DNA from: Phycisphaerae bacterium
GTDB lineage: Bacteria > Planctomycetota > Phycisphaerae > UBA1845 > Fen-1342
Direction of reading: 5' to 3'
Assembly (NCBI GenBank): GCA_017999985.1
Contig: JAGNKU010000001.1
Location: forward strand, 735,276-799,275
DNA: 64,000 bases
Below, in pieces: positions 1 through 8,982 of this stretch (its first letter is position 1; every line of letters starts with the position of its first letter). The position numbers were made by a program, and so were the translations under genes. Below the pieces are notes generated by a model. It saw only the letters and a list, made by a program, of their open reading frames with translations. It was not told where the DNA came from and did not search any database.

Positions 1-348
1 ACCGGCCAGCGCTTCGACCTGCCCAAGGAGCAGGTGTACGTGCTGACCAACGATGACGCGGTCTTCGGCCGCCACATCGGCAGCGCGCTGCGCGGGGCGA
101 CGCTGGATGGCGCGAACCCGATCCGCAAGAGCAACATCGCGCTCAAGTGGGATCGCGTCCACGACAGCCACACCGTGATCTACGTGTTTCCGAAATTCAT
201 CGGCCGCGACGGCAGCGTGCTGCCCGTCGCCCCCGCGCGCTTCTGCCCCCCGGGAGCCTACAAGGCTGACCTGAACGTGAAGATCGGCGTGCGCGCGGAC
301 CGCCCACTCGATGATGCGCAGTACATCGAGGTGATCGCGCCGCGGTAG
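1..348 (+). CDS. C-terminal part of an unrecognised protein upstream of tssK (5' truncated)
   Basis: The reading frame is open from the first base and stops at 346-348, leaving about 115 visible residues. The start lies outside the window. The visible part is a mixed alpha/beta soluble sequence with no membrane segment; it ends in a beta-rich stretch (AQYIEVIAPR). It is co-directional with tssK and lies 88 bp upstream of it, so it is probably a T6SS-locus gene. In many loci tssJ, the outer-membrane lipoprotein, sits here, but I see no TssJ-like pattern in this tail and the part that would carry a lipobox is missing. Function is left open. Confidence 0.6.
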   Translation, partial: TGQRFDLPKEQVYVLTNDDAVFGRHIGSALRGATLDGANPIRKSNIALKWDRVHDSHTVIYVFPKFIGRDGSVLPVAPARFCPPGAYKADLNVKIGVRADRPLDDAQYIEVIAPR

Positions 349-436
349 CGACGCCACAACGGGAACTGGCCGGGGCTCGGGCCGCCGGCGGCCATCCACA
401 GGATCTTGCGGACGCGCGTTCCGGAGAGGACGGCGC

Positions 437-1858
437 ATGACGTTCTGGACCGAAATCCACTGGTATGAGGGCATGTTCCTCCGGCCGCACCACCTCCAGG
501 CCGCGCAACGCCGCCTGGAGACGCTCTTGCGGAGCTCGCTCGACGTCGCCTGCACGTTTGCCTGGGGCTTCGTCGAGCTGGAGATCGCCAAGGAGCCGCT
601 GGAGAACTGCACGCTCCGCGTCGACCGCTGCGAAGCGCGGCTCAAGGACGGCACCTGGGTGCGCGTCCCCGAGAACACCGACGTCGCCCCGCTGAACTTC
701 GAGGCCGCGCTCGGCACCGGCGGCGGCAGCGTCGATCTCTATCTCGGCGTACCCCAGATGCAGGAGGTGCGCGCCAACGCCGTGCCGCTCGAAAACCCCG
801 AACGCGTCACCGGCGCGCCGCGCTACGAGCCGCACGCCCTGACCCGGCGCGACGAGAACACCGGCGAGAATCCCCAGACGCTCTACATCCGCCGGATGCG
901 CGGCAAGCTCTTCTACGCCGGGCAGGACATGACCGGCTACGAGGTCGTCCGCCTCTGCCGCGTCAAGCGCACCGACCGGCCGGGGGCCAATCCCGAGGTG
1001 GACGATCTCGGGGCGGGGCCGCTGCTCGCCATCCAGGCCGATGCCGGGCTCTCCGGACTCATCAAGTCCCTCGCCGACCAGGTCGACGCCAAGGACGACG
1101 TCCTCGCCCGCGAGGCCCACGAGCACCGCATGGCCTTCACCGACGGCGTCGGCGCCAACACCGAGCACCTCCTCAAGCTCCACGCCCTCAATGCCACCCG
1201 CGCCGAGCTCCGCGCCCTGCTCCAGAGCCCGCTCCTCCACCCCTACGACGTCTTCGTCGGCCTCTGCAAGCTCATCGGCCAACTGTCCGTCTTCCACGAC
1301 GACCTCGTCCCCGGGCAGCTCCCCACGTACGACCACGACCGGCCCGCCCAGTCCCTCGACGAGGTCCGCCGCCGCCTGCTCGTCCTCCTCGACGCCCTCC
1401 GGCCCCTGGCCTACATGGAACGCCCCTTCGCCCGCAAGAAGGACACCCAGGGCCGCGACGGCCTCGAGGTCGACCTCGACCGCGCCTGGATCGACGAGAA
1501 CCTCGACATGTACGTCGGCCTCCACGCCGACGACAAATCCATCGAGGAGGTCCAGCAGATCATCTACTCCCAGCTCGACATGAAGCTCGCCTCGCCCCAA
1601 CGCAGCCCGCGCATCCACAACATCGCCGTCCGCGGCCTGCGCCTCCAGGTCAAGGCCGTCCCCGCCGGCACCCTGCCCCGCCGCACCGGACTGCACTACT
1701 TCCGCGTCGACAAGACCATCGGCCCCGACCGCACCGACTACTGGCGCGAGTGCGAACAGGAACGCGGCATCCGCATGAGCATCCGCGAGGGCCAGATGGC
1801 CGCCATGGAACAGTTCCGACCCACCCTCTACGTCTGCGCCAAGGGGACCGGCCGATGA
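437..1858 (+). CDS. tssK: T6SS baseplate subunit TssK
   Basis: TssK (ImpJ/VasE family) is the trimeric baseplate protein that links the TssEFG wedges to the TssJLM membrane complex. The 473-residue length is close to the family's usual 440-460. The N-terminus is diagnostic: WTEIHWYEGMFLRPHHLQ at residues 4-21 corresponds to the conserved 'W.EG.FL.PQHFQ' start of the family. The ATG at 437 follows the purine-rich ggagagga. Its stop overlaps the tssL start (ATGA), so the two are probably translationally coupled. The order tssK-tssL-tssM is the standard membrane/baseplate block. Confidence 0.95.
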   Translation: MTFWTEIHWYEGMFLRPHHLQAAQRRLETLLRSSLDVACTFAWGFVELEIAKEPLENCTLRVDRCEARLKDGTWVRVPENTDVAPLNFEAALGTGGGSVDLYLGVPQMQEVRANAVPLENPERVTGAPRYEPHALTRRDENTGENPQTLYIRRMRGKLFYAGQDMTGYEVVRLCRVKRTDRPGANPEVDDLGAGPLLAIQADAGLSGLIKSLADQVDAKDDVLAREAHEHRMAFTDGVGANTEHLLKLHALNATRAELRALLQSPLLHPYDVFVGLCKLIGQLSVFHDDLVPGQLPTYDHDRPAQSLDEVRRRLLVLLDALRPLAYMERPFARKKDTQGRDGLEVDLDRAWIDENLDMYVGLHADDKSIEEVQQIIYSQLDMKLASPQRSPRIHNIAVRGLRLQVKAVPAGTLPRRTGLHYFRVDKTIGPDRTDYWRECEQERGIRMSIREGQMAAMEQFRPTLYVCAKGTGR

Positions 1859-2631
1859 CCACCGCCGACGAAACCACGCCGCTGCGCCTGACCGAAATCT
1901 GCTGGCCCGTGTTCGACTACCTCATCAACCTCGCCCGGCAAATCCACCACGGCAGCCCCCCACCCCCCGACCAGGTCCGCTACGAAATGCTCTCCGCCCT
2001 CCGCGACGCCGAAGACCTCGCCCGCCGCGACCCCCAGGCCGAACGCATCTGGAACGACCACCTCAAGGCCATGCTCGTCTACCTCATCGACTACAAACTG
2101 CTCAACACGGCCTGGCAGGGACGCGACTACTGGTTCGAAAACCGGTTCGAGACGGACCCGGGGATTCTGGATCATGTGGAGGCGCTGGGGGGCGAGAAGT
2201 TCTTCCAGGACTGCGACGAGGTGCAGCGCGAATACGAGGTGGCGGAGCGGCGCGAGCGGCGGGACACGCACGAGCTGGCCGAGCTGCTGAACCTGTATTT
2301 CATCTGCCTGCGGCTGGGATTTCGCGGCCAGTATCACGATCGCCCGCAGGAACTGGCGGATTACACGCGGCGTCTGTTCTCGCGCCTGCCGGCCTACGCC
2401 ACGACCCGCGGCAAGGAGATGTTCCCCGAGGCGTACAAGCACAACCAGGAACTGAAGGTGGACTACAAGCTCGGCATGAGCCTGGCCCTGGTGCTCGTCA
2501 TCCTCGGCGTCGTGGTGGCCGTGGCGCTGGGCACGTTCCGGATCGCGTGGTACCGCGAGACGGCGGAGATTGCCCGGGCGGCGCAGGCCTGGGACCAGCC
2601 GGAGGCGGGCGTGGCGACGAGCCAGCCATAG
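1855..2631 (+). CDS. tssL: T6SS inner-membrane protein TssL (DotU family), short form
   Basis: TssL pairs with TssM in the inner membrane and docks the baseplate. I chose the ATG at 1855, which overlaps the tssK stop, giving 258 residues; the frame is open further upstream, but that stretch lies inside tssK. The protein begins with the DotU helical bundle (LRLTEICWPVFDYLINLARQ, residues 9-28) and ends with one membrane helix near residues 205-230 (LGMSLALVLVILGVVVAVAL). Unlike extended TssL proteins it has no C-terminal OmpA-like peptidoglycan-binding domain, so cell-wall anchoring must come from elsewhere. Confidence 0.92.
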   Translation: MTTADETTPLRLTEICWPVFDYLINLARQIHHGSPPPPDQVRYEMLSALRDAEDLARRDPQAERIWNDHLKAMLVYLIDYKLLNTAWQGRDYWFENRFETDPGILDHVEALGGEKFFQDCDEVQREYEVAERRERRDTHELAELLNLYFICLRLGFRGQYHDRPQELADYTRRLFSRLPAYATTRGKEMFPEAYKHNQELKVDYKLGMSLALVLVILGVVVAVALGTFRIAWYRETAEIARAAQAWDQPEAGVATSQP

Positions 2632-2643
2632 CCCGGCACGTAC

Positions 2644-2691
2644 GAAGTCAGAAGTATGAAATCAGAAGTCACAAGTTGTGAAGTCAGAAGT
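2644..2691 (+). repeat. Three degenerate 12-mers GAARTCAGAAGT in the tssL-tssM gap
   Basis: GAAGTCAGAAGT occurs at 2644-2655 and again at 2680-2691, with GAAATCAGAAGT at 2658-2669. They lie directly after the tssL stop in a 254-bp gap whose low GC contrasts with the flanking genes. No reading frame is shared between the copies. This looks like a dispersed non-coding repeat rather than coding sequence. Confidence 0.75.
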
Positions 2692-2822
2692 TGGCCACGC
2701 GCGTCACGCCGCTGGCCGAATTGGCTGGCGGTGGCCACCACCAGCCCCCCTCGCTCCCTTGCTCCCACGTTCCCTCGATCGCGCCCCATCCCCGGGAAGA
2801 CCGGCTGCAAGCCGATTCTACA

Positions 2823-2850
2823 CCTGTTCCCTGTTCCCTGTTCCCTGTTC
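2823..2850 (+). repeat. Tandem heptamer repeat (CCTGTTC)x4
   Basis: Four perfect copies of CCTGTTC run from 2823 to 2850, followed by a degenerate fifth, and end 35 bases before the tssM start. The unit resembles the short tandemly repeated heptamers known from cyanobacterial genomes. Being upstream of tssM it lies in the transcribed leader; any effect on expression is untested. Confidence 0.85.
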
Positions 2851-2885
2851 CCTCTCCTCTACCGTGCCCCTGAGAGGTCATTGAT

Positions 2886-5800
2886 ATGAGGAAACTCCTG
2901 GCGTTGTATGGCGGCCTCCCGCGGGAGGTGAAGATGCTGGTGGCGATGGCTGGACTGGCCACACCGATCGGCATCATCTTCTTCCTGCAGCGATACCTGT
3001 TCCACGGCGCGCCGACCTGGCTCATCATTCTGGGGGTGGCGGCGTTCTTCGGCGTCATAGCGCTGATCAGCTGGGTCCTGTCGAAGCTGTTCGGGCGGGC
3101 GTCGCGGCGGCGGGCGCGGCGGATGGAGGCGGAGCTGGCGGGCGCGGGCGCGGCGGGTCCGGTGTCGATGGACCTGCGGGCCGCGATCAAGTCCAACAAC
3201 GAGAAGTTCTTCAACGCGATCAAGGAAATGCGGCGGCTGGGGATTCGGGTCTACGATCTGCCGTGGTACGTGGTGATCGGCGACTCGGGCTGCGGCAAGA
3301 CGAAGCTGATCAACGAGGGCGGGCTGACGTTCTCGACGGGCAAGCCGGAGGGCTACCAGCTCGGCACGCTGAACTACAACTGGTGGTTCACCGAGGACGC
3401 GATCTTCATCGACATGGCGGGGCGCTTGTGCAATCCGCAGGAAGACGCGGACCGCCGGGAGTGGGAAGCGTTCCTGAAGACGATCGGGACTGGGCGGCGC
3501 GGCTACCCGATCAACGGCGTGCTGTGCTGCGTCTCCGCCGAGCACCTGCTGCAGGAATCGCCGGAGCAGCACGAGGCCGACGCGAACACGCTGCTGGAAC
3601 GGCTGCGCGATTTGCAGGCCAAGCTGGGCGTGACGTTCGCGACGTACCTGGTCGTGACGAAGTGCGACAAGATCGTGGGCTTCATGCAGTTCTTCGACCG
3701 CGCCGAGCGCGACATCACGATCAAGAACCAGATCTTCGGTTGGTCGCGCCCCGGGAACTTCAACGAGCTGCGCGACCCGGAACTGTTCACCGCCGATTTT
3801 GACGGCGTGTACGGGCGCCTCAATGAGCTGCGCCTGCGACGGCTGAACGACGAGGTCGACGAGCATGAGCTGGGGCTGGCCTACAGCTTCCCGGAGGAGT
3901 TCCGGCAACTGAAGGAACCGCTGCAGACCTACATGCGGACGCTGTTCCCGGCGATCAAGAACCCGCGGGCGGTGAAGAACCTGATCTGCCGGGGCGTGTA
4001 TTTCACCAGCGCGACGCAGCAGGGCGGCCTGATCCTGCGGCACCTGACGGAGCGGCTGGGGGCCGACGCCGCCGGCCAGTTCCCGCCGCTGGAAAGCCTG
4101 TATCCGCGGCCGCGGCCGCACTTCGTGAAGGACCTGCTGTTCCGCAAGGTGTTCCCGGAGGAAGGGCTGGTTTTCCGCAATGAGCAGGAGGTCGTGCGCA
4201 ACCGCAAGCTGGCCCGCGCACTCACGATCGGGACGGCCGTGCTGGCCGTCGGGCTGATCGCGCTGCTGGTCGTCGGCTCGATCAAGTTCGGCCGCCTGAT
4301 CGCCGAACCGCGCAGCAATGCCCAGCAGTCGCGCGAGTTCGCCACCCGCCCGGTGGCCGAGACGTTCACCGAGGTGGTGAAATTCGGGCAGTACGCGACG
4401 GGCCTGCGCGCCAGCATCTGGCCTACGGTGCTGTCGGTGGGGTTCGGCTCCGAACGGCCAGCCAACGATCTGAAGCACATCCAGATGCGGCTCTTCGAGC
4501 GCGGCGTGCTGCGCCGGGCGATGGACAAGATCGACGCGGCGCTGCGCAGCGCGCCCATCGTGGCCGACGAAACGACGGAGGGCGGCGTGCCGCGCCCGGT
4601 GTTCGAGGCATCCCTGCGCGAGTACGTGCGCTGGACCGGCTGCGCGCCGCTCGAGCAGCGCTCCGAGGCCATCAACCAGGATAGCTTCCAGGCGCTGTCG
4701 GCGCCGGTGGCGGCGACGCCCGAGCTGGCGGTGCTGACCAGCACCGAAGGCCGGACCCTGGCCGGCCAGTTCTTCAGTTACACGCAGGCGCGCGGCGGGG
4801 CAAGCAACCCGGCCCGGCTGATGACCCAGGGCGGGCGCGACCCGAGCGCGACGATCCACGCCGCCCTCGTGAACCTGCACAATTACCTGCAGGCCTACGC
4901 CACGCTGAACGCCGCGAACCCCGATCCGGTCATCGGCGAGTGGATGCGCATCCGGGACTGCTGCGAGCAGATCCGGGCCGCCTACGCCCGGTTGCTCGCG
5001 GCGGCGGACCAGCCCGCCGAAACGCAGGAACAGCTCGAGGTGTTCCGCAAGGACTTCAACGAGAACTACGCGCGCCTGACGCAGGCCCTGGCCGACTGCA
5101 ACTGGCGGCTCAAGAGCGGCGGGACCTATCTGCGCATTCCGCTGCTGCGCGCGGCCATTCGCCGGCAGCGGCAGGCCTGGCTGGACTATCAGGCCGAGCT
5201 GACCAAGGCGTACGCCACCTGCGGCGTCCATTCGGATGCGTCCAACGACTCCGTGACCCAAGCGGTGGCCGCCCTGCTCGCCGGCAACGACCAGGATATG
5301 CGCGGGCTGCAGCGCGTCTTGTGGGAAAGCGTGGTCGCAGCCGGACTGGCCGACGAACGCCCATACGCGGCGGAATACTTCGGCGACGCGTTCGACAAGC
5401 TCGTCCGCGAGGTGGACGAGACGTATGGCTTCATCATCAGCGTCAAGCGAGTCGACGAAAAGGGCGCGGGCGACGACCTGCTCACGGCGGCCCCGGAGCT
5501 GCGTGACACCATCGTGCCCGTCCTGACTCAGATTCATGACCAACTGGCATCGCTCGACGCCGCCACGTCCGCCGCGGCGTCCATCCAGACCTGGGCCGCG
5601 GCCCTGCGCGAGCTCTATCCGAAGACCGGGGCAGCGGCGACGCCGGGTAATATCGCGGGGCTGTCCGCGGCCTGGCAGCGGGAGAAGCTGGCCCGCCTGA
5701 ACGACACGTATCGCGAACTCGTGCGGCGCGGGGCCGTCACGGCGGTGCTGCGCACCATCGAGACGCGTTTGCCGGCGACGGGCGAGTGGGCCCTGGCCGA

Positions 5801-7670
5801 GCTGGTCCCCGAGTGGCGCACCACGCAGCGGTCGGCCTTCTTCATCCCCGTGCCGGCCGGCGCTGAAGCGCCGGTCAAGCCCGCGGAACCCGAGCCTACG
5901 CCCGCGCCGCCCCCGAGTACTGGCGGTCCGCCGCCGCTGATGGGCGCGCCCCAGCCCCCGGCGCCAGCGACCCCCGCGTCTCCGGCCGAGCCCGCGGCCG
6001 CGCCGGGCGAGCGCCCCGCCGGCGGGGGCCTGATTCCGAACTGCGCCAGCCCCGAATTCTTCAACGAACAGGCCCTGGGGTGTGTCCAGCTGCTGCGCTA
6101 CCTCGGTGACTTCGGCCCGGCGACGTACTTTGCCGTCGCGGCCGATCGCACGCCGCTGAACGAGCGTTGCGCCGCGCTGGTAGAGACCGCGTGGCGGCGC
6201 TACTGCGCCAGTTACGTGCGGGCCTGGGATTCCGCTTATGGCAGTGCGCCGCTGGCGCAGCTCGAACGCCTGGGCCGTCAGAGCCCAGGGTGGGAGGCGT
6301 TCGCCCAGCAGTTCCAGCCGGGACCGGGCGGAGCGGCCGGTGATGCCCGCGTGGTGATCCAGAATGAGTTTCAGCCGGCGCTGAGCGAGGTGCTGCACGC
6401 GCTGCGCTGGCCGGCGTACGCGGCCGAGCGCGGCGCCTGGCTGGAGCAGCCGGACCCGGAATACGGCCCACAGAAGCAGCGCATTGCCGCCGCGTATGCC
6501 GGCGCGCTGGGCACGGAGTGGCGACAAGGCCAGTTCGCCGCGAGCGCCGCGGTTGCGCGGGCGAGCGCGGCGACCAACCTGCGCCCTTGGGAGGCGCTGG
6601 CGGGCGAGGTGGCCGCGCGCTGGACGGAGTGGTGTGCCGCAGTGGGCGCCGCCGCCGTGCTCCCCCGGCGTTTCGACACCGTGAGCGTCACCCGGCCTGG
6701 CGCGATTCCATGGGACGGCCTCACGAAGCTGCAGAGCGAGGCGAACCTGTCGGACGAGCGGTTCACGCGGCAACTGGTGGAATTCCAGAAGCTGGCCCAG
6801 GGGCTGCTCAACGCGGAGTTGACAAACCGGTTCGCCGGCCTGCAGGCGGAGTGCTTCGGCGAAGGTGTGCCGTACGACGGGTGGCCCTATGTGAACCAGG
6901 GCGGGACGGGCCTGACCGCGCTGGAGACGGTCGACTTCGCGCAGTTCACGAAGTTCCTCGGGCTGGTGCAGCGGGCCACGGAGACGTTCCAGGCGCTGGA
7001 GCAGGGCCTGCCGGACGATCCGCTCCGTCGCACGCGGCTCGAGTTCGTCCACGCCTGCGAGCAGTGGCGGGACTTTCTGCAACTGGATGCCAAGGGCGGC
7101 ACGACGCCGCTCGAGGTGACGGTCTCGACGGCGGATCCGGTCGGCGAGCCCGACGGGCTGGAGCGCGTCGATGACGCTGGTCAGCACTACTACCGCAAGT
7201 CGCTGCTGCGGCTGGGTCTGCGCCTGCAGGAGGCCGGGGACCTGGCTGCGTTTCGGCCGCTGGAGTTTCAGACGACGGCGGACGCGCGGGGGCGGCGCGT
7301 GCGGGCGGTCTGGGACTGGACGCGCGTGGCCGAGCAGGCCGAGTTGACGTACGAGCTGGTGGAGGGCATCCAGCCCGAGCGCCAGGACTTCCGCTATCCC
7401 GACATCCGGCCGCGTGTGCTCGGCAAGCCGGGCGCGCTGGCGTTCTGCGCTTTCCTGCACCGCTACGGGCGGTTCGTGGATGGCAACTGGGTCGTGACGT
7501 TCGGCGTGGACCTGGCGGAGAAGTTCAAAGAGGCGAACCAGGCACAACTGGTGGCGCAGCTTCCGAGCGGCGCGCGCATCATTGGCGAGAAGTACATCTT
7601 TCGGCTTCCATCGGGGCGCGAGTTGCCCGCGCCGATCGCGAAGCTGACGGCGGCAGGCGCGGCGCGTTGA
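2886..7670 (+). CDS. tssM: T6SS inner-membrane ATPase-like protein TssM (IcmF family)
   Basis: TssM spans both membranes of the T6SS membrane complex together with TssL. Two membrane helices lie at about residues 17-37 and 44-66, then a cytoplasmic domain with a P-loop (GDSGCGKTKL, residues 132-141), then a third helix near 443-465 before a long periplasmic part. At 1594 residues it is well above the usual 1100-1300. Part of the excess is a Pro/Ala/Gly-rich linker at roughly residues 995-1045, rich in PAP and PPP runs, which separates two periplasmic sections. The ATG at 2886 follows agaggt at suitable spacing. The P-loop looks intact, so nucleotide binding is plausible. Confidence 0.95.
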   Translation: MRKLLALYGGLPREVKMLVAMAGLATPIGIIFFLQRYLFHGAPTWLIILGVAAFFGVIALISWVLSKLFGRASRRRARRMEAELAGAGAAGPVSMDLRAAIKSNNEKFFNAIKEMRRLGIRVYDLPWYVVIGDSGCGKTKLINEGGLTFSTGKPEGYQLGTLNYNWWFTEDAIFIDMAGRLCNPQEDADRREWEAFLKTIGTGRRGYPINGVLCCVSAEHLLQESPEQHEADANTLLERLRDLQAKLGVTFATYLVVTKCDKIVGFMQFFDRAERDITIKNQIFGWSRPGNFNELRDPELFTADFDGVYGRLNELRLRRLNDEVDEHELGLAYSFPEEFRQLKEPLQTYMRTLFPAIKNPRAVKNLICRGVYFTSATQQGGLILRHLTERLGADAAGQFPPLESLYPRPRPHFVKDLLFRKVFPEEGLVFRNEQEVVRNRKLARALTIGTAVLAVGLIALLVVGSIKFGRLIAEPRSNAQQSREFATRPVAETFTEVVKFGQYATGLRASIWPTVLSVGFGSERPANDLKHIQMRLFERGVLRRAMDKIDAALRSAPIVADETTEGGVPRPVFEASLREYVRWTGCAPLEQRSEAINQDSFQALSAPVAATPELAVLTSTEGRTLAGQFFSYTQARGGASNPARLMTQGGRDPSATIHAALVNLHNYLQAYATLNAANPDPVIGEWMRIRDCCEQIRAAYARLLAAADQPAETQEQLEVFRKDFNENYARLTQALADCNWRLKSGGTYLRIPLLRAAIRRQRQAWLDYQAELTKAYATCGVHSDASNDSVTQAVAALLAGNDQDMRGLQRVLWESVVAAGLADERPYAAEYFGDAFDKLVREVDETYGFIISVKRVDEKGAGDDLLTAAPELRDTIVPVLTQIHDQLASLDAATSAAASIQTWAAALRELYPKTGAAATPGNIAGLSAAWQREKLARLNDTYRELVRRGAVTAVLRTIETRLPATGEWALAELVPEWRTTQRSAFFIPVPAGAEAPVKPAEPEPTPAPPPSTGGPPPLMGAPQPPAPATPASPAEPAAAPGERPAGGGLIPNCASPEFFNEQALGCVQLLRYLGDFGPATYFAVAADRTPLNERCAALVETAWRRYCASYVRAWDSAYGSAPLAQLERLGRQSPGWEAFAQQFQPGPGGAAGDARVVIQNEFQPALSEVLHALRWPAYAAERGAWLEQPDPEYGPQKQRIAAAYAGALGTEWRQGQFAASAAVARASAATNLRPWEALAGEVAARWTEWCAAVGAAAVLPRRFDTVSVTRPGAIPWDGLTKLQSEANLSDERFTRQLVEFQKLAQGLLNAELTNRFAGLQAECFGEGVPYDGWPYVNQGGTGLTALETVDFAQFTKFLGLVQRATETFQALEQGLPDDPLRRTRLEFVHACEQWRDFLQLDAKGGTTPLEVTVSTADPVGEPDGLERVDDAGQHYYRKSLLRLGLRLQEAGDLAAFRPLEFQTTADARGRRVRAVWDWTRVAEQAELTYELVEGIQPERQDFRYPDIRPRVLGKPGALAFCAFLHRYGRFVDGNWVVTFGVDLAEKFKEANQAQLVAQLPSGARIIGEKYIFRLPSGRELPAPIAKLTAAGAAR

Positions 7671-7721
7671 GACCAGCCATCGTGGGCCGGATTGATCCGG
7701 AGCGGGTGTGAGGGCTGAGGC

Positions 7722-8747
7722 ATGGGCTGGAAGGACCTGTTCAAATCCAAGGCGCCGAAGGCGGAGCCGGACCCGCGTCTGCGCTGGTTCGGCAAGTTGC
7801 CGACCTACGCGGACTATTACAGTTCGGCGACCGATCAGGACTGGGCCGTGGAATTCCATGAGTGGGTCCTCAAGGGCTACGAGACCTACCTCATGCGACA
7901 GCGCGAGCAGCCGCGTGAGAGCCGCCTGCCCTCGGCCGCCGCCATCCTGCGGCTGCCCAAGTCGGGCATGACCGTGTTCGCCTCAATCCAGGACTACGGC
8001 GGGGACATGCGCGGGCGACCGTTTCCGCTGTGTTTCTATACGGGTGTGCCCAGCGTGCAATGGCCGGGGCCGACGAGCGCCCGCGTCCCGGCCGGGCTGC
8101 GCGTGCTGCGTGACCTGACCGACCTGCGCGAGGCGGTCTTTCACTTTTTCAACGCGCCGGGGCGCTTCGAGGCGGTGTTCAGCGGGCGCGAGATTGATCT
8201 CAGCGGGGTGGACGAGCAGACCAGCGACACGTCGTGGGAACCGGCGGCGCGGGCCCTGAGCCTGGCGCAGTGGTTCGACAGCGCGAAGGCCTGCCTGAAG
8301 GTCGACGACGTGCAGGCCTGGCTGCGCCTGGCTACCGCGTGGGGCGACAACATCGCCCGGCTCGAATCAGACGAGTTTGAGCCGACGCTGCGTTTTCCCC
8401 TCGTCATGGCCATCCCGTTCGATGTGCAGGTCACCGGCTGGTTGCGCTGGCTCGAGCGCCGCATGAATCTGGAGGAGCGGTTCGTCTCACTGTTTGTGTG
8501 CAAGGACGAAGCCGGCGACACGGGCCGGCTGACCATCGTGGCGCGCGAGCTGATGACCGACGATTTCCTGCTGATCTCCGCCCACGCCTGCACACTGCCC
8601 TACATCGATGATCTCTGCGTGCTCGGCGGCAGTACGCTCTCCGCAACCGCGGAGGCGCCAAGCGCGCCGGCGGAACCGTCGGACGGCGGTTTCGTGCGCG
8701 CTCCCGCGCAATGGGCGGATTTCGTCGAATCAGCCGTTTCTAAATGA
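7722..8747 (+). CDS. tagF: T6SS-associated protein TagF (ImpM family)
   Basis: The N-terminal part carries RWFGKLPTYADYY at about residues 25-37, which matches the GKLP-plus-aromatic start of TagF/ImpM proteins, followed by the family's W..W (DWAVEFHEWVLKG). TagF is a post-translational repressor of T6SS firing in systems where it was studied (Fha1 binding). At 341 residues it is longer than the single TagF domain, and the C-terminal half is not recognised. It ends in a Pro/Ser/Ala tail. The gene follows tssM by 51 bp. No PpkA/PppA/Fha partners are visible in this window. Confidence 0.85.
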   Translation: MGWKDLFKSKAPKAEPDPRLRWFGKLPTYADYYSSATDQDWAVEFHEWVLKGYETYLMRQREQPRESRLPSAAAILRLPKSGMTVFASIQDYGGDMRGRPFPLCFYTGVPSVQWPGPTSARVPAGLRVLRDLTDLREAVFHFFNAPGRFEAVFSGREIDLSGVDEQTSDTSWEPAARALSLAQWFDSAKACLKVDDVQAWLRLATAWGDNIARLESDEFEPTLRFPLVMAIPFDVQVTGWLRWLERRMNLEERFVSLFVCKDEAGDTGRLTIVARELMTDDFLLISAHACTLPYIDDLCVLGGSTLSATAEAPSAPAEPSDGGFVRAPAQWADFVESAVSK

Positions 8748-8748
8748 C

Positions 8749-8777
8749 TTGTCAAATAGTACCTCGACGAATAGCAT
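8749..8777 (+). promoter_or_regulatory. Possible sigma-70 promoter upstream of tssA
   Basis: TTGTCA at 8749-8754 and TAGCAT at 8772-8777 are separated by 17 bp, in the 235-bp gap between tagF and tssA. The -35 is good and the -10 matches four of six positions. Here the locus switches from membrane-complex genes to sheath and tube genes, so a second transcription start would make sense. The rest of the gap shows no convincing gene. Confidence 0.35.
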
Positions 8778-8982
8778 ATGGAGTCGGGCTTGAGTTTGAA
8801 CCACGAAGATCCTGCCATGCGGCTCGTGCTTGGGCTGCGAAGGCTAGTCAGTCGCTCCGGGAACGGACCGGGTCGTGGTGTACGCGCATGGGCAATCGTG
8901 CGCGCGGCCGTTCTTCGGTGCGATCTAACCGTGAGCGGTATCGGCGCCCAGCGCCAATTCCGGCTCGCCGGCTGAGAACACC

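Noticed and set aside
197-1696. Long minus-strand frame over tssK
   Set aside because: Antisense shadow of the clearly recognised tssK gene; no domain and biased composition.
2859-7859. A 1666-codon open frame on the minus strand
   Set aside because: It lies opposite tssM, is dominated by Arg/Leu/Gln/Ala as expected for antisense of GC-rich coding DNA, and has no recognisable domain.
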